From: Septoria linicola
Lineage: Eukaryota; Ascomycota; Dothideomycetes; Mycosphaerellales; Mycosphaerellaceae
Assembly (NCBI GenBank): GCA_024114885.1
Contig: CP099425.1
Coordinates: 496,001-560,000, forward strand
DNA length: 64,000 bases
Direction: 5' to 3'
Both the position numbers and the translations under genes were made by a program. Of the stretch, positions 31,236-41,984 are shown in pieces (within the stretch, counting starts at the first letter, position 1; each line of letters begins with the position of its first letter). The notes under the pieces were generated by a model. That model made no database searches. It had not been told where the DNA came from and saw only the letters and a program-made list of their open reading frames with translations.

Positions 31236-33228
31236 ATGGCGCACAGCCGGAACACTTCAGACGAGCCACTACTACGAACCATCACATCACAATCGAGCAA
31301 TGAATTTTCTCTGAGGCAGTCAAACTCAAGCGCGAAAGGCGAAGCGAACGTCTCGGGCGAAGTGTCACCAGTGAAAAAGAGTCATTGGGGCCTAGTGACT
31401 GCCTTCATGCTCGATCTGATTCTTGGCCTCATGGCGGCAGCATTCATCGTGTATGCCTTCCTAATTACAGCGTACCGCGATGTCCCGATCCAAGACCACC
31501 CAGTCATGGCAAAACGCCTTATGGAAGCGTCTAGGATTGTGAGAAAGGTCCCAATTTGCTATTGAGAGTTGACGTACAGCTGATGTGTGTCAGGGCCCAA
31601 CAGTGTATCCAATATTGTTCGCAGTAGTACTCAGTCGATTCATCAATACTTTGTCCTTGTGGCTACTTGAGGGGGGATCCAGACTTGGCCTCTTAGATCT
31701 TCTTGCGGGAAACACGACCGTGGTGGGAACCATATTTACGCAAATTACGTTGCGCTCAGTGAGTATCGTGGGTATTCTACTCATAGCTACGTGGTCACTG
31801 TCTCCTATCGGTGGACAAGCATCCCTTCGAGTGCTCAGTTCGGCCAATGCAACCACAAGCGCGGCCACTCTGGTACGGTACATGTCGTCGAATAACACAT
31901 ACGTCGATTAGAAATCTGGAGATCTTGAGCCGGTGGACACAATGGCTAGTGGGATCTTCACAACGTCTCTGCTCGGTCCGCAGAGATCCAAAGTATCACC
32001 TCGGGATATCTGGAACAATGTGAAGGTCCCCCCATGATTGAGACTCTCCCAGTCAATGAATCTGATGATCGTGGCGAGTGGATCGCCGTACCAGAGCACA
32101 AGGTGACATACTCATCGCTGGTGGGATTGACAATTTCTGGTCTTTCCGGTGTTGCAGTCTCGAATTTCACGATCGAGTCCTCGTACATCAAGCTGCACTG
32201 TTCCAACGTTGTCAATTCGACCCGTGAACGCAACCTGACTATGAGATCGAATGCGACGTTGCCCATCGCTTGGAGTGGTGGCTGGTACAGCACGTTTCCC
32301 GACAGGTCAGGAACGGTATTTTGGTCCAGTACTACCGCGTGCCGTGGTGGCAGCTCTGAACCCCGACTGATTGCATTCGATGTCTGGGACGACTTGAACA
32401 GAACACTTTCTCAGTGTACTGCGTGGACAGCCTACGTTGAAATGGCTGTTCTGTGCCAGGGACAAGAATGCGCGGCCACTAAGATGCGCCACTCGACTCG
32501 CGACCATCGCTCCAACGCCACAACATTCCCTGATGAACCCTACAGTGTGGGAAGCTGCAACCAGTGGGCCTATTTTCTGGTAATTACATCGAAACCGTCG
32601 TAAGCAAGAGAACGCAACCATGAATTTTCGAGAGGGCTATCTGGTGGACCCCTCTTCCCCGGCATCGTCAAGAACCCAAGCTAGATCCCTGACTGACATT
32701 GACCCGGCGACCTACTCGATCCGACTCGCTGAACTGCTCAACTCTTACTGGCTGATATCTGCCGGACCGTATGCAGTCGTTTATGGCTTTACAGGCGAGC
32801 CGGAGCGCTCAGTGACTGTTTCGTCAGAGTATGCTGGCACTTTTATCTCCCTCAAGGTCGACGCCATAGCGAATACACTTTCGAGCTACGAGACTTTGCG
32901 ATGCAGCAATTCATGGCTTGTCATTTCGATGCTCTCGTCGCTCTTTGTGCTGTTGGCCAGCATCACGACAGTGGTTCTTAGAATTCAGCGGAACACACCT
33001 GAGCTTCTGTTGAACTGGACAACAGTCGTCAGACATAGCCACTACATCGGCACTGCCGACGTCGGCTCATTTGTGGATGACGCCGAGCGTTCAAGGCTGC
33101 TGGGTGATATTAAAATCAGGTTTGGAGACGTAGCACCACACAAAGAGGTTGGACATTTGGCCATAGGCGCTCGAGATCGAAGCTCCAGAATCTCGGAGAA
33201 GAGTGCTCGAGATCGTGGCTTTGAGTGA
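31236..33228 (+). pseudogene. Large fungal membrane protein of unknown function, stop plus frameshift
   Basis: Exon 1 is 31236-31538 (MAHSRNTSDEPLL, helix LVTAFMLDLILGLMAAAFIVY). A 55-bp intron leads to 31594, where GPTVYPILFAVVLSRFINTL and LLIATWSLSPIGGQASLRVL continue. An in-frame TAG at 31909-31911 follows NNTYVD, yet the same frame stays protein-like for 40 more codons (GDLEPVDTMASGIFTTSLL ... WNNVKVP). The frame is then lost in the C6 run at 32028-32033 and resumes at MIETLPVNESDD. A further intron (about 32576-32630) joins to GYLVDPSSP and a last helix at SWLVISMLSSLFVLLASITT. The overall plan matches a common, unnamed Pezizomycotina membrane protein. One stop and one homopolymer shift make it a probable pseudogene. 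Confidence 0.65.
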
Positions 33229-34072
33229 GAAGTTGAGAGCTTCGCGGCACACGAAGATTGTCTACAATTTGGACCACCGGTGCAGGCGTGCCAATATGTC
33301 GTGCGCAACGTGCAGCCATTCAACCTCCTCTACATCCTTTACGCAGTGAGCTGGAACCAACGGTGATGCTCGAGCACGTGAGATCCGCATGACGTTTGGG
33401 ACGGGGTCAGTTGGTGCCACTCGACGAGATCCTAAGCGAGCGCGCGTATGTATATTTGTACACACTAAGCTTTTGCCAAGTCGAGGCTGGAGATGTGTAA
33501 CCAACTTTACCGCGTCTACGTGCAGCTATAGCTAGACGCTAGTCTAAATGCTGAACGCATGTAGTACCGAGCTGCGCACTGCAGGTTTGACAATCCTTCC
33601 TCGAAGCAGATTGTCGCTACACAAGCACCAGGTACCAACACCAAGAAATCTAAATCTCCGGCTCGCCTGTCAGAAATAGCCTGTATTCACACTCGGTGCT
33701 GGCTGCCTGGCCAATAGCAGATGTCCTGGTATGCACAGCGGTAGGAGCGTAGAGAGTATGTGTAGGCTATGATATGGCTTCAATCCATTCGCGGACAGGA
33801 CCACCATTTTGTCTGCTTGGCCACTGTTGGATCTTGAAGAGCGCTCAGTCGACAGCAATCCTTCTTTGTATTCTGGTCAGCACTGCCTCAGTCGGTCGCC
33901 CCAATCGTGGTCTATGGATTTGTACAGTATCAATGAGGTCTATAAAGACCCGTGCTCGCGACCACGATAGAAGCCATCAACCAAATCTCAACAACTTCAC
34001 AACAACCACACTCGAAGCTTCGACTTCTAACACAACTACCTTCAAGCAATTCATTACTCACCAACCGACATC
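33229..34072. other. Intergenic with promoter of the next gene
   Basis: About 840 bases. It holds a TATA-like element (33941-33947) and then an unusually CA/CT-rich leader reaching the ATG at 34073. No other gene is seen. Confidence 0.55.
33941..33947 (+). promoter_or_regulatory. TATA box of the secreted-protein gene
   Basis: TATAAAG lies 132 bases upstream of the ATG at 34073, followed by a pyrimidine/CA-rich leader ending ACATCATG. This layout is typical of strongly expressed fungal secreted-protein genes. Confidence 0.6.
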
Positions 34073-34957
34073 ATGTTCTTCAACATACCCATCCTGGCCA
34101 CTCTGGCAATGTCAATCGCTTCGACAATGGCAATGCCCAAATCCAGTCAGAACTGGGAGCTTGTCACCAACAATCTCGGATACACTACGCGCCAATTCAA
34201 AGCAGGCTTCGAGCCAGGCAGCGAAGATTATCTCCACAGATTTGGAGACATCGATGTCAACAACACTTCCATCCTGTCCCGCGATGTGAAGAGAATCACA
34301 TCACCTTTCGTCGGCAAGACCAGGATTCCATATGGTAATGATTCTTCACTCATCCTCAAGGTAACAAGAAGCTGATTTCGTTCCTCCAGGCTGCAACACC
34401 GACATAGGCAATTACGTCTTCTCCAGACTCCACGAGCTCTGCTACGAATACAGCTGCGACGAAGGCTCGGACGTCAACGTCCCCGTTGAATGCCCTGACG
34501 GAGGCCGCAAAAAGGAAGCCAACGTTAACGTCAAAGTCCGCGGGTTCTACCCTCGAGGCTCAAAAGACTCCATGATCCGCGCAATTCAGGCCATGGTCCC
34601 TCAGAACGGAGTAGAGTACTACGACGTCACGAGTTATGGTCCCATTCGCGCCCACGCTGCTCAGGACATTACGAGATGCGAGGTTGTGGGATCGAGCAAC
34701 TTCTTCAAGGTCATGCTGGCCAATGAGGGAGAAGATGCGCTTGTGGGTGAGATGGCGGTTGAAGTGAGCTTTGGAATGGGCGAGAACGGCGTGAGTACTG
34801 CTTCAATGTAGCTTGACTCCACAGATGTGATACTGACTTTGCTGTACAGGCGATTTGCGGAACTATTGCGACTGTGGCCAAGGAGATTGCCGGTGCTATC
34901 AATGGTATTGCAGGCGGGCTGTTTGGTATTGTTCAGGCTGTGTCGTGCAGTGCATGA
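34073..34957 (+). CDS. Secreted cysteine-containing protein, unknown (candidate effector)
   Basis: Exons 34073-34334, 34390-34790, 34850-34957 (introns 55 and 59 bp); 256 residues. The signal peptide is MFFNIPILATLAMSIASTMA. The mature part carries eight cysteines, in GCNTD, HELCYEYSC, VECPDGG, TRCEV, AICG and VSCSA. An N-glycosylation site (NNTS) lies before the first cysteine, next to SRDVKRITS, whose KR could be a Kex2 pro-peptide site. The C-terminal end is a glycine/alanine-rich hydrophobic helix (EIAGAINGIAGGLFGIVQAV) closed by a Cys. I recognise no family. Secretion is well supported; effector, antimicrobial or structural roles are open. Confidence 0.85.
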
Positions 34958-35355
34958 GTGGGAAGCAGTATTGCCGTGCGATCGGCTCTTGAGTGTCTAG
35001 ATGAGTGGAGTGGCGTTGGTGCTGATGTTCGCTCAATTGAGCCTTGTGTGTTCATAGACTTTTGCTATTGGCAGTAAGAGTAAGCGACGCGGAGACTTAT
35101 TCATGCAATAGCTTTTCTTGGCCAAGATCGTGTGCTTCTACTGACTCAGGTTCAAGCATGGCATAGAGTTTAGTAGGAGTGGTGACCCGCCGATCCGGCT
35201 GAGCCTGATTCACACAAATGGCGTACGTCTGCGACGCTGTCAGTGATGACCATGTTTCATATACACCATTACCTCGCACACTCTAATTGAAGTGACTCTA
35301 TTCCACGCTTCTCCAACAGACAGGAGTCTGTCACCCTGCCTCAACCTTCAAGACC
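34958..35355. other. Intergenic, no gene recognised
   Basis: About 400 bases between two plus-strand loci; nothing specific seen. Confidence 0.5.
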
Positions 35356-36300
35356 ATGGCGGAGCTCACGGATCTCGCCGACCGCATCAACAGCGTCGCC
35401 GCGAAACCAGATCTAGACCGCGAAGGTGATGCTCAGATTCGTTTCCAAACTACTCAAGGCAGCTGAAGCTCTGGTGAAAGCCCTCAAGCCACCAGATCAG
35501 ATCGTCGCCGACGTGGCATTCCATTAGTACCATTACGTGAGCCTCTGGACATGGGCATATTCGAAAGTCTTGCTGCTACAGAAAGTCCACTTTCGGCGGC
35601 AGGGCTTGCGAAACCTGTTGGCGTAGACCCACAGCTTGTGCTTCGAATTGCCAGATCCCTTGTCGGCACAGGTTTTCTGGCTGATGGACAAACAGTCGAT
35701 GGCCAGAACGGATTTGTGATCACTAAGATCGGGCGTCAGGCTATTGTACCCAGTGAGGAAGCTGGACTCAAGTATCAGTAGGATCGAGTGCGTCGATAAT
35801 CTTGAAGTGTCCGCTGACTCATGGCTACAGTTTCGATCGGCAAATGGAAGTGGTCAGACATGCTCCGTCTTTCTTTCGCGGTAATGGGCATCAGACGCCC
35901 AAGACGCAGTCTGAGGGCTTGTTCCAGTACATGTACAGTACTGAAGATGACTGCTACACGTACTTGTCCAAACAGCCTGGCGTCATGGAGAACTTCAACA
36001 CCTTTATGCAAGGCTACTTTGGTTCGCGGGAGATGATAATGCCGCTCCTATGGTTCCCGTATGATGAGGTCTGTCTTAGTGGTTTCGACCCTAACAGAGA
36101 TTCCGGATATGTATACGTGGACGTGGGCGGCGGAAAGGTATGCAGGCAGTCTCACAGCGTTCCGTAGGGCCATCATGTACAGGAACTGGTGGGAAAGTAC
36201 CCAGATGTGCGCTCGCACTTATGCTCTGAACAGTATTCTTCACAATTGGAACGACAGCCTCTGTCGACCCCAGACCGAAACATGCGCCAGCTGTCTGGGC
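35356..36300 (+). pseudogene. O-methyltransferase pseudogene
   Basis: Fragments of a fungal SAM-dependent O-methyltransferase lie in order but in changing frames. MAELTDLADRINSVAAK is followed by a frame change to KLLKAAEALVKALKPPD. Then a TAG at 35525-35527 stands between FH and YHYVSLW, where CAG (Gln) would be expected. After another frame change DMGIFESLAATESPLSAAGL continues to GLKYHFD across an intact 53-bp intron (35778-35830). LSGFDPNRDSGYVYVDVGGGK is the SAM-binding motif. RTYALNSILHNWNDSLC is the usual catalytic-region block, but the ~100 bases normally between are missing. No coherent C-terminus follows. Clearly non-functional. Confidence 0.85.
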
Positions 36301-37352
36301 TTTGTCCGGGCATTTCACATGTGTTGACTGGATAAGCTTGCAGAGAGAGCGTGGACTTGACCCAACATTCGCAAAAATGCTCAGCAGGGGGTCCGCAGCT
36401 ATATCAGTCGAGGTCGCCCAAGTTCATGTCTTGAGCTTTTATCTTCCTCGCCTGTCCTCCGAATGGTCACATATTCGCGCTGCAGTGACTTCCAATCCAT
36501 CGAGCCCGGGTGCTCGCGGAACGCGACATGCGACATGCGACATGCGGGATGGCCGCTCGGCAAGAATGGTGGCCTTTGACGGCAACTGGATCTTCACAAT
36601 CAAAATTGCATTTCTCAGATCACTTCCCAAAACCAACACCAGGAAGCACTGCAAAGTCCTATTTTTCGTGTAAGCATATGAACCACACCTGTCAGCCGAC
36701 TAATCACGCAGGCTGACGACGCACAATCGAAGAGAGGAGCGCGCGATCTTTGCTGCTGTTGACTTCGATACCACATTCGCCGGACATGCTAATCGAGCAG
36801 TAATTCGCAGCTTGCGAAATGACCGAGCGGTAGCGACCGTATGTGAACAAGCGCTGACATCTGGACGAGCGCGCGTTCTGGAGTGTCTCTAGAATTGCAG
36901 CCGCACTTATCGCGGCGTGGCGTGGCTCAGATTCGACCAGCATGCCATGGCAGTACAAGGGTTGTGACGGCACGAGCACCATCATCGAGTGGCGGCCAAT
37001 CTCTCCTTGCTATACCAGAACTTGAACGCTGCACTGATCTTCCGCGACCATCTCATCAGGAATCGTCCCTGCGGCTGCGGCTGCTTCAGCATGTTACAAT
37101 TACAGACAACATGTTGGCTAATGACCTGCATTTGCCGCCCACTGACAGGGTGGTAGTGGGCGTTGGGCGAGTCTTGTTTCACGCACTGCGAACAGCCGCA
37201 ACTCTATCGTGGTGATATTTGACTAGCCTCACGGGTCGACAAGGATGTCAAGCAAGGGAACCAAGTAGGTACAAATTTATACACATCATCGCAAGCACCC
37301 AGCACGACACCTGACTCTCACCATCTACCCTCCACTCACACACAACGTGAAG
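36301..37352. other. Intergenic, decayed 3' end and promoter
   Basis: About 1 kb. It may include degraded 3' sequence of the methyltransferase, not recognisable as protein, and the promoter of the multicopper oxidase. A TATA-like TTATACAC lies near 37278, followed by a CA/CT-rich leader. Confidence 0.45.
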
Positions 37353-39266
37353 ATGAGAGGTCTCGTTGCCAGCGCTGCCTCTCTGCTGGCTGTAGTAAGC
37401 AATGTGGCTGCTTGGGGGAATAGAGGAGGAGCGAATGGTCCGCCGGGACACTATGGTGCACCTCGCGAGCACGGCAGCGACTTCCAACCTGACCACATCC
37501 TACGAGTGACTACAGCGAACATCACGGTAGCCTGCCAGGAGCGCGAGTCGGTATTGATCAACGGGACCTCACCTGGACCTCCGCTGAGACTGATACCTGG
37601 GAAGCGACAATGGGTCCGAGTGTACAACGACATGTGCGAGGAGAAAGTCAACACGACCATCCACTGGCACGGCTTGAGTCAACGTCTTGCACCTTTCTCA
37701 GATGGAACTCCTCAAGCCAGTCAATGGCCCATACCGCCATGTCACTACTTCGATTATGAGGTGTTTCCGCTAAAGAAGGAATCCGGCACGTACTTCTACC
37801 ACTCGCATGTTGGCTTCCAAGCTGTGAGTGCTGCGGGACCATTGATCATCGAAGACTGCGAGGAGCCACCGTACAAGTATGATGAAGAACGCATTGTGAT
37901 GCTATCGGACTACTTCAATCACACGGATCATCATATCGAGAAAGGACTTCTCGCCTCACCCTTTGTCTGGTCGAACGAGACTAATGCAGTACTGATCAAT
38001 GGTGTGGGCGTTGCTCAGGAAGAGGCAGCCAGATCAGGCACAGAAGGGTGTGAGCTGCCAGTCATTGACGTTGAACCAGGAAAGACCTATCGCTTCCGCT
38101 TCATTGGCAGTGTCGCTATCTCTATGGTACAATTTGGCATCGATCAGCACGACAACTTTACCATCATCGAAGCCGACGGGCACTATACAAAGCCGCATAT
38201 GGAAGACCACATGCAGCTCACATCTGGTCAACGATTCGACACCATTTTTACTGCTAAGACAGAAGAAGAGCTCAACGGCAAGCGGGACTACGTAATCCAA
38301 CTCCAAACCAAGGAGCGTCCAAAGACATACATTGGTTATGGAGTCGTTCGGTACAAGGGTGGTGAGCCTGAAATTACCAAGAACCCAGCTTCGCCTCCGT
38401 TGTCCTTCTCGAACCATACTTATGAATGGGCCGAGTATGCTCTGGAGCCACTTTACGATAACGCCTTCCCAAGTGCAGACGAAGTCACTCGCCGTATCGA
38501 GCTTGACAACAGACAAGTATCTACAAACAGTATCGTCTGGCGCGTCAATGGTCTAGAGTGGAACGAGACCACCAACCCGCAGCCAGGTGATGTACCATAT
38601 CTCGTCGACATCTACCAAAGAGGAGAGGCTGCCATGCCAAACTACACAGCTGCACTTGCAAACAACGGCTGGGACCCTGCCACGTATACATTCCCCGCAA
38701 AGCTCGGCGAGGTAAGAACCTGTTCCCGATCTCTTCCACGAAGGACTTGCTAACACTCTTCATAGGTCATCGAAATCATCTGGTACAACACAGGCTCCCT
38801 CGTCAAGAACAACGGCGGCCAGGACTTCCACCCCTTCCACGCGCACGGCGCACACTATTACGACATCGGCTGCGGCAACGGCACCTACGACCCCGTGGCC
38901 AACGAAAAGAAACTCGCCACCTACAAGCCAGTCCTGCGCGACACCACCAACCTCTACCGCTGGACGGAGAAGACCGTTGCCGGCGAACGCGTGGGCTGGC
39001 GCGCATGGCGACTCCGCGTCACTGACCCCGGAGTCTGGATGATCCATTGCCATATCTTACAGCACATGATTATGGGCATGCAGAGTGTGTGGATCATGGG
39101 CGATTTGGATGAGATTAAGCGTCTGCCGCTGCAGGATGCGAGGGCGTATTTGGATTTCGGGGGAGGGGCTTTTGGCAATGAGACGTATGCGCCTGTGGTG
39201 AGTCATTATTTTGAGGGAGCTGAGGGAGAGGAGTGGGAGGAGGATGTTGAGAATTCGGAGATTTGA
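37353..39266 (+). CDS. Secreted multicopper oxidase (fungal ascorbate-oxidase-like / laccase-like)
   Basis: Exons 37353-38711 and 38766-39266 (54-bp intron, phase 0); 619 residues. The signal peptide is MRGLVASAASLLAVVSNVAA. The four copper-binding segments are present: HWHGL near residue 100, YFYHSHVG near 148, HPFHAHGAHYY after the intron, and HCHILQHM near the C-terminus, with the Cys-His bridge of the type 1 site intact. Many N-glycosylation sequons occur. The domain order and the sequence around ADGHYTKPHMEDHMQLTSGQ fit the fungal ascorbate-oxidase-like group. It would oxidise phenolics or similar substrates outside the cell with reduction of O2. A GTG two codons upstream is in frame but the ATG at 37353 is the start. 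Confidence 0.94.
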
Positions 39267-39603
39267 TGAGATCTAGAGTGGAGATGTGGTGTGAGGGTTT
39301 GAGGGCGCACTGCGAATGGCGTTGGATGTGCATGAGTACATATATGAGCGTTGTAGATGTAGTCCACATATACACCGAAGGCGTCAACTAACGTCTACTG
39401 TACAGACTATGGAGTAACAAAGGGGAAAGATGCGGCTCGGCAGATTGTAGGGCTGATGGTGCTGATTAAGTCTTCCTAGCCTAGCGCGGCCGCTAGTTAG
39501 CGTGTCATCATGACCCTTTCTCGTACTACAACTACTCACATACCACATCTCTACCAGAAATGCGCCTCCAACTCCAGACTCCTCAATAACAACAACAGCA
39601 ACC
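39267..39603. other. Intergenic
   Basis: 337 bases between tandem plus-strand genes. A CT/CA-rich leader with CAACAACAACAGCA precedes the next ATG. Confidence 0.6.
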
Positions 39604-41141
39604 ATGCGCTCGCGCCTCCCTCTCCTCCTGGCCCTCTCCACCCCCTCCCTCGCCGCGATCCGCTACCCCTCCGGCCTCATCATCCAACTCCTCTCCGGCC
39701 CAGACGCCTGCCCGCGCCCCACCCGCGCCCACGACACCATCTCCGTGCACTACACCGGCACGCTTCAATCCGACGGCAGCCAATTCGACTCCTCCTACAC
39801 CCACAACAAACCTTTTACTTTCACCGTCGGCGTCGGCGAGGTGATTCAAGGCTGGGATCAAGGACTGCTGGGGTGGTGTGAGGGGCAGAAGAAGAGGCTG
39901 ATCATTCCTGCGGAATTGGGATATGGGAACAGGGGTGCGGGAGGGGGAAAGATTCCTGGCGGCGCGACGTTGGTGTTTGAGACGGAGTTGTTGGAGATTG
40001 TGAGGGAGGGTGGGAAGGAAGAGGGGGTTTTGCCGACGGGGGAGTATGTGCCTGATGAGGAGGTTGAGGTGGTCAAGGGGGAGAAGATGGGAGTGGGTGT
40101 GAGTGATAAGGAGGGATTGTTGGCGGGGAATGAGACGGTAGCGGGGATTGTGCCTGGGAATGGGAATGCGCCGAAGGATGGAGAGCCAAAGGAGGCGCAG
40201 TGCGATCTGCTAGGACCTTTCGCGCTGCTTGTGCAAGGTGCGCTGGGTCTCTTGGCGGTTCTGACGCTGGTGTACAAGCGGTGGCGAGAAGTGCACAAGC
40301 GACCGTGGAAAATCTTCCTCTTTGATGTCAGCAAGCAGTTGTTGGGCTCGATGCTCACGCATGTCATCAATTTGGCCATGAGTATGCTGGGCAGCGTCGA
40401 TGTGGCAAATGCGGCTGCGCATGTGGCGGCAACAGGAGCTGCGGAGAGCCATGGCAAGACGCCGAATCCGTGCTCGTTCTATCTGCTCAATCTGGGGATT
40501 GATGTGAGTTTACTCCTACTCTCTCGCAATGGTACTTGATACTAATACTTTGCCAGACCACCCTCGGCGTCCCCGTCCTCTACGTCCTCCTCAAGATCCT
40601 ACACGCCCTATTCCTCCACACACCCCTCGCCAACCCTCCCGAATCCATTAAGTCGGGCAACTACGACACCCCACCCCGTCTCTCCTGGTACCTCAAACAA
40701 CTGCTCATCTACTGCATCGGCCTCTCCTTCATGAAACTCTTCGTCTTCTTCCTCTTCCTCGCCATGCCCTTCCTCCCCTGGATCGGCGACTGGGCTCTGC
40801 GCTGGACAGAAGGTAACGAGGCGCTGCAAATCGTCTTCGCAATGTTCTTGTTTCCTCTTGCCATGAATGCTGTGCAGTACTGGATCATTGACAATTTCAT
40901 CATGGATAAGAAAGGCGGTGATGAGAATGAGCAGAAGTATAGTCGTGTTGGGGCTGGCGAGGATGATGATGAGGCGGATGAGGAGAGGAGAAGGATGATG
41001 GACGATGAGGAGGATGGGGTGGATGAGTTGGGGAGAGCGAAGAATCTGGAGGTGAGAGAGAATGAGGTTGTGAGGGAGTCGCCGTTGAGGGCGGTGGATC
41101 CTACGCCGATGGATGCGGGTGGGGAGGGGAGTCGGCGATGA
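39604..41141 (+). CDS. FKBP-type prolyl isomerase fused to a STIMATE/YPL162C-like membrane domain
   Basis: Exons 39604-40503 and 40557-41141 (53-bp intron with ACTAAT branch site); 494 residues. After a signal peptide (MRSRLPLLLALSTPSLAA), residues 20-130 form an FKBP domain: VHYTG, FDSSYTHNKPF, GEVIQGWDQGLLGW, IPAELGYGNRGAGG, IPGGATLVFETELL. From about residue 198, QCDLLGPFALLVQGALGLLA, YKRWREVHKRPWKIFLFDVSKQ and LTHVINLAMSMLG start the STIMATE domain (PF12400; yeast vacuolar YPL162C, animal TMEM110). It continues across the intron with SWYLKQLLIYCIGLSFMKLF and AVQYWIIDNFIMDKKG, then an acidic cytosolic tail. The fusion lies in one exon without a break, so it is not a mis-splice. The isomerase would face the lumen. 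Confidence 0.92.
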
Positions 41142-41984
41142 CACTGATCTGAGATTGTAGTAATATGACCATTGTTCGACGTTGGAAGGAGAGTGATTTT
41201 GGTTGATACTCCTAGATATGAGTGAACGACAGATGCGTTTGAGCTCTTCAGGCCGCGGCGGCACATTCGACATGCCCGGCAAGACTCTGAGTCATGTTTG
41301 CGTTCGAGGTGTGGTAGCGCTCGCTTCAGTCTCGCGCACAGGCTCGTCAGTCAGACCTCGCGTAAGCACTGTGCCGCCTTCACACATTATCGTGCTGCCC
41401 CACCTGTGCCGCATGGGATTCAAGTCTTGCGTTATCACTGGGGCGGTCGTGGCCACTTCCTAGACAATCTCACTTGGCTGGTCTCGACTGCACTCAGTTC
41501 TCAGTGTAGCGTTTGTTTGCACGATAGCTTGGTGGTTTGCACGCGCACGACTTTCACTTCACAGTTTAGCCATTTGCGCTGCGTTGCCGGAGTGACCTGT
41601 CGACAACATTGCATGCAGCCTTTCAGGAATATACTCTATGCGCTGTCATCCTCTGATCGCAACACCACGTCTCGACATAGCGCCATTTCCATTCTAGATG
41701 GGAAAAACTGGCTCATACTTGGAACGAGTGGCGCACGCCTGTGCGAATCTGCGTCGAATTCACTCGCACTTGAGCGCTGACTTTGCCACGCTCACTCCAA
41801 AGTGAGATCAAAGTCTAGACCATATTTCACTTCGACACGAATGGTTGAGCAACACTGAGACGCGCATATTGGCTAGTCTCACTTTGACTACGTTGATAAG
41901 GGCCTCTTGCCCGCACTCTGCTTCTCCCGGCACCGCAGCACACCAAGCCGCTGAACCAACCATACACAGAATATAGTCTTCAAC
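41142..41984. other. Intergenic, no gene recognised
   Basis: About 840 bases between tandem plus-strand genes; two overlapping frames (41203-41780) lack any motif. The final ~60 bases are a CA-rich leader. Confidence 0.5.

Noticed and set aside
39510..39881. Pro/Arg/His-rich frame overlapping the FKBP gene
   Set aside because: Artefact of a GC-rich coding region read in a shifted frame.
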